Positions 60,945-64,000 of a stretch of DNA of 64,000 nucleotides are shown here, piece by piece. Origin of the DNA: Mugil cephalus (taxonomy: Eukaryota; Chordata; Actinopteri; Mugiliformes; Mugilidae); NCBI RefSeq assembly GCF_022458985.1, contig NC_061772.1, forward strand, positions 8,484,001-8,548,000, read 5' to 3'. Under the pieces are notes generated by a model, which saw nothing but the letters and a program-made list of their open reading frames with translations, did not search any database and was not told the DNA's origin. Both the position numbers and the translations under genes were made by a program. The stretch's first letter is position 1, and the number at the start of each line of letters is the position of its first letter.

Positions 60945-63900
60945 GTTCACGCCAGGGGGCCAATGACACGCAGTGCAGTGCTCACTTGCTTTCTCTCCTT
61001 TGCTTTCTTCACCCCTCACTCTCCCTGACTGCTGTTATTTCTTTCCCCCCTACATTTTTCTCTCCTATGTACTACTCTCTCTTCCGCTTGTTTCGCACTT
61101 GTCCTCTTTACAATTGTTGCTCTTTATTACACCCTGCCTGCCTCTTGCCTATTTTATATCAATTCTTATTCATGCCTCCCTTTCTCCCTCTTCCACCTGC
61201 CTTACCGCTAGGATAGAGATGACTTCATTAGCGAGGGGGCCAAGCTCGGTAGAGTGATAAGCTTGCAGGACAGGGCAGATAATTCAACTGGCTTGGTAAT
61301 GCGCACAGCCACAGAATATATGGATGTAAACCAACAGACTCTCTCTCTCTCTCACACACACGCGCGCGCACAGAAACAGCGAGAACACATTTTTATTTCA
61401 TGGGATCATGGCCATTCTCGCCATTATGCCCTGAGCCACTGGTGTTGCCACCGCTGGCTCATGACCTTATCTCCACCGAACATCATGTCCACAGCCACCA
61501 CATCACTCCGTCGCTCCCGACTTCATAACAATCCGTCTCCTATCTTCTCCGCTCCCTACTGTCTCAGAGGCTTTGTCAGTGGCCCTGACAGCAGCAGATG
61601 CACTTTCCTTCCTTCTCTGCGGAGACTGACCTTTTCTCAGGCAGTACATCCACCTCTGACTGCACTGACCTTTACCTACAGTACAGCCCCAGTCATCTCT
61701 CAGGGGTGGACCGCAAACAGCACAATCCTCCGTGCATCCATGCAGAGACAAAGCTGACAAAGAACGGAGGGAAAAGCTGGACAGACAAAAAAAAAAAAAA
61801 AAATGAAAATAGCTGTTTCACTGGAAAATTGATGCTGAAGCGGAAGGGGGAGGGTACAGTAGGCTTTGATGAATAGTTAGGGGGCTGTTTTTGGCCACAG
61901 CGCAGGAGAAAACTGTCACCACAGTGATATGCCTGCCATTCATGGTCCCAAACTCACTCAGTCAGTCACACTCTATCCACACTCAGAGCGCACACACAAA
62001 GAAAGAAACAGAGGGAGTTGTGAGAGGAATGAAAAGCATAAGGGAGATGTTCAGACTGCTCTCTCCTCCTGGCCACTCGTTGCTTGAAGTGCCGGGGTGC
62101 ATGCTGGAGTGTATGATTTAGAAAACACTAGAACTGCAATGTTAAGCTGCAGCAGGAGTAGGTGGATTATCTGCAGTTCAAGGAGTGCTTTGTTTAGAGC
62201 CTACTACTGCATTAGATTTCATTATTATTCTACATTTGCACATGGGTTTGATCACAGGCTTTGACCCCTCTTGGACATCACACTGTTTCACCTGTTCTGC
62301 TTCTCTGCACCTAGATTTGTTCATTGTTTACTGTCAGTAAGTTATTAAAGCTGACTGGGCTCGTTGTCTGCCAGAATAACATCGCTACTCAAAATGAAAC
62401 ACTGATGTATTAGTCCCACACAGGCGGAGAACTCTCTCCACACTTGAATCAGCTTCATTTTACCAATGTGCCGACATAAGCAGAATGACTGTGCTATTTG
62501 CGAGAAGGAACTAAACGGCGAGAAATTCATCACCGCAAACTGGAGTATACACAGAAATGAACAATGCAAACCAAATTAATGCCGCGGTAAGAGTTTTTTT
62601 TTTTCTTTGTGTATTTTCCCCATTTTTTTTCTTGTTGTTAAATGATTTCCTGCATATACGCCTATCAAAACTATAAACTATGAAAGCCGCCCTGACTCCT
62701 CGCAAAGTCAGCAAACACGCGGCTTTTATGTGCCGGTGGTCCGCGGGATGCTTACTGTACTTTTAACCCACACAGTCCCACAGACCCACTCTTGACCTGA
62801 CAACAAGCAGCAGCCTCCGAGGCTGAAAAACGATGAGCATGACAAAACTGCAGTTCCTGGAATTGTCCACTTGAGGCCAACTCCAAACTGAGTTAGTCCC
62901 CATAGACTTTAATGTTAAAATGTCCAAATTAATGAACATGTTTACAGCTTATTTTGGTCTCTATAGCCAATTGCCCCATTTATGACAACTGTTAAGGGTG
63001 AATTGTTAGATAACCAGTTTTAATGTTTAAACTTAGTATGTATAATTAAGAGCATGCCCGCTTTGAGTGACAGGTGGGATGTCTGGAGCCACCACAGTGA
63101 GCTTCGAAAAGACTCTTCAGGTAACCCATGGGAGATGCCACGAGGGGTTCCTCCTGTTGTTATGTAGATGGCTCTTAGTGTATGAGGAACAACGTGTGCA
63201 TAATTCACATTGCACTGTGTAGGTGGTAGGGGGTTGTGCTAATCAAGTTTTGCAAGCGGTAATCAAGTAACAGCATGCTATTTTGCCACGTCAACAATAA
63301 ATAAACCTGAGTTATTATTTGCTGGCCCCTCTGCAATATGGTCCCCTCTGTTTCTAAATTATATTCAGTGTCATTTAAAAACAAAAAAAAAAAAACCTAC
63401 CACAGTGTTGTGTGTGCAGATTTAGCCCTGGGTGGGCATCGCAACAGCTGGTAGTCAGCTGTGTTGTGACAATCAAGAGCGATGTCACAGAAACATCCAG
63501 CAGAAAGAGGTCGTTCATAAAAATGGATGAACTTAACCGTTGCTTCCTTTACTGCAGATTGCCTCCGTTTGCCCTTTGCTGTTTCTCTGCTTGTGGTGGA
63601 TTTACAGATGTCAGCCAACTAAGCCTCGGGCTAGATACACATATACAATCTGTCAAAACAAGTGTCATGTGTTGCATGGGAACAAATGACATGAGGAAGA
63701 TTTAAAAAAAAGAGAAAGAAAAAAAAGCTGCACACTGTAGAGTTACAAGTTATCCCCCATCTGGCCTAAAGAATAATGACCTCCAACTTTATTTGAATGG
63801 TTTTGGTCATTATGTCTATCAGCTATGGTGACGATGCTAGCACCAAAGTCATAGGATTTAGATTTAGTTGTTCACCTTGGCTCCTCTAAATAAATTAATT

Positions 63901-64000
63901 GCCAGATTTCTGTTTGAGCTTGATCATTGTTCTTCCCTACCATTCCTGATTAATAACGAAACATCCCCATTTTCAGCAATTAGTGCAGCTTTATCAATAA

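Larger units (their letters stand above)
49484..64000. other. No exon recognised; probable RALY-like intron or upstream DNA
   Basis: 14.5 kb with no frame showing a conserved domain on either strand. In particular no hnRNP-type RRM motif (RVFIGNLNT, HKGYAFVQ) was seen on the minus strand. It holds an L2 relic (50465-51180), a possible DNA transposon (58500-58915), short CA/TG and pyrimidine-rich stretches, and some denser GC segments around 60840-61290. Confidence 0.5.

Noticed and set aside
61254-61757. 167-codon plus-strand frame
   Set aside because: Ser/Thr-rich translation of CT- and CA-rich sequence without family similarity or splice sites.

Overview
The window is teleost fish genomic DNA. 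The evidence is vertebrate split genes with GT/AG introns, a fish-type intronless melanocortin 1 receptor, a functional-looking urah gene (lost in humans), and relics of Tc1/mariner, hAT and L2 elements typical of fish. Every gene recognised lies on the minus strand, so the order of transcription runs from high to low coordinates.

Layout from left to right: mc1r (1589-2566, single exon); tcf25 (6743-19978, 18 coding exons); cyba, the p22phox subunit of NADPH oxidase (21732-23724, 6 exons); mvd, mevalonate diphosphate decarboxylase (24881-28773, 10 exons), with four CCAAT boxes upstream; pdcd5 (30354-33990, 6 exons); urah, 5-hydroxyisourate hydrolase (34987-36491, 4 short exons); and the 3' part of an hnRNP C/RALY-family gene (five exons, 40050-49483). 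The RRM exons of that last gene were not found and probably lie beyond 64000. All exon junctions were read by eye from conserved protein sequence and splice sites. mvd, cyba, pdcd5 and urah assemble into uninterrupted frames of normal family length. tcf25 does so except for one apparent extra base in exon 2.

The genes do not form one pathway; they are a gene neighbourhood. mc1r, tcf25, cyba and mvd are all on human 16q24, and pdcd5 is on human 19q13. Between and within the genes are several DNA-transposon relics and a set of short, near-perfect inverted repeats. Two of these, of 63 and 74 nt, sit in the urah-pdcd5 intergenic space, and one of 65 nt sits in a tcf25 intron. These hairpins are the least explained structures in the window. 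From 49484 to 64000 no coding exon could be supported; it is probably intron or upstream DNA of the RALY-like gene.

No prokaryotic features, CRISPR arrays, rRNA or tRNA genes were seen.
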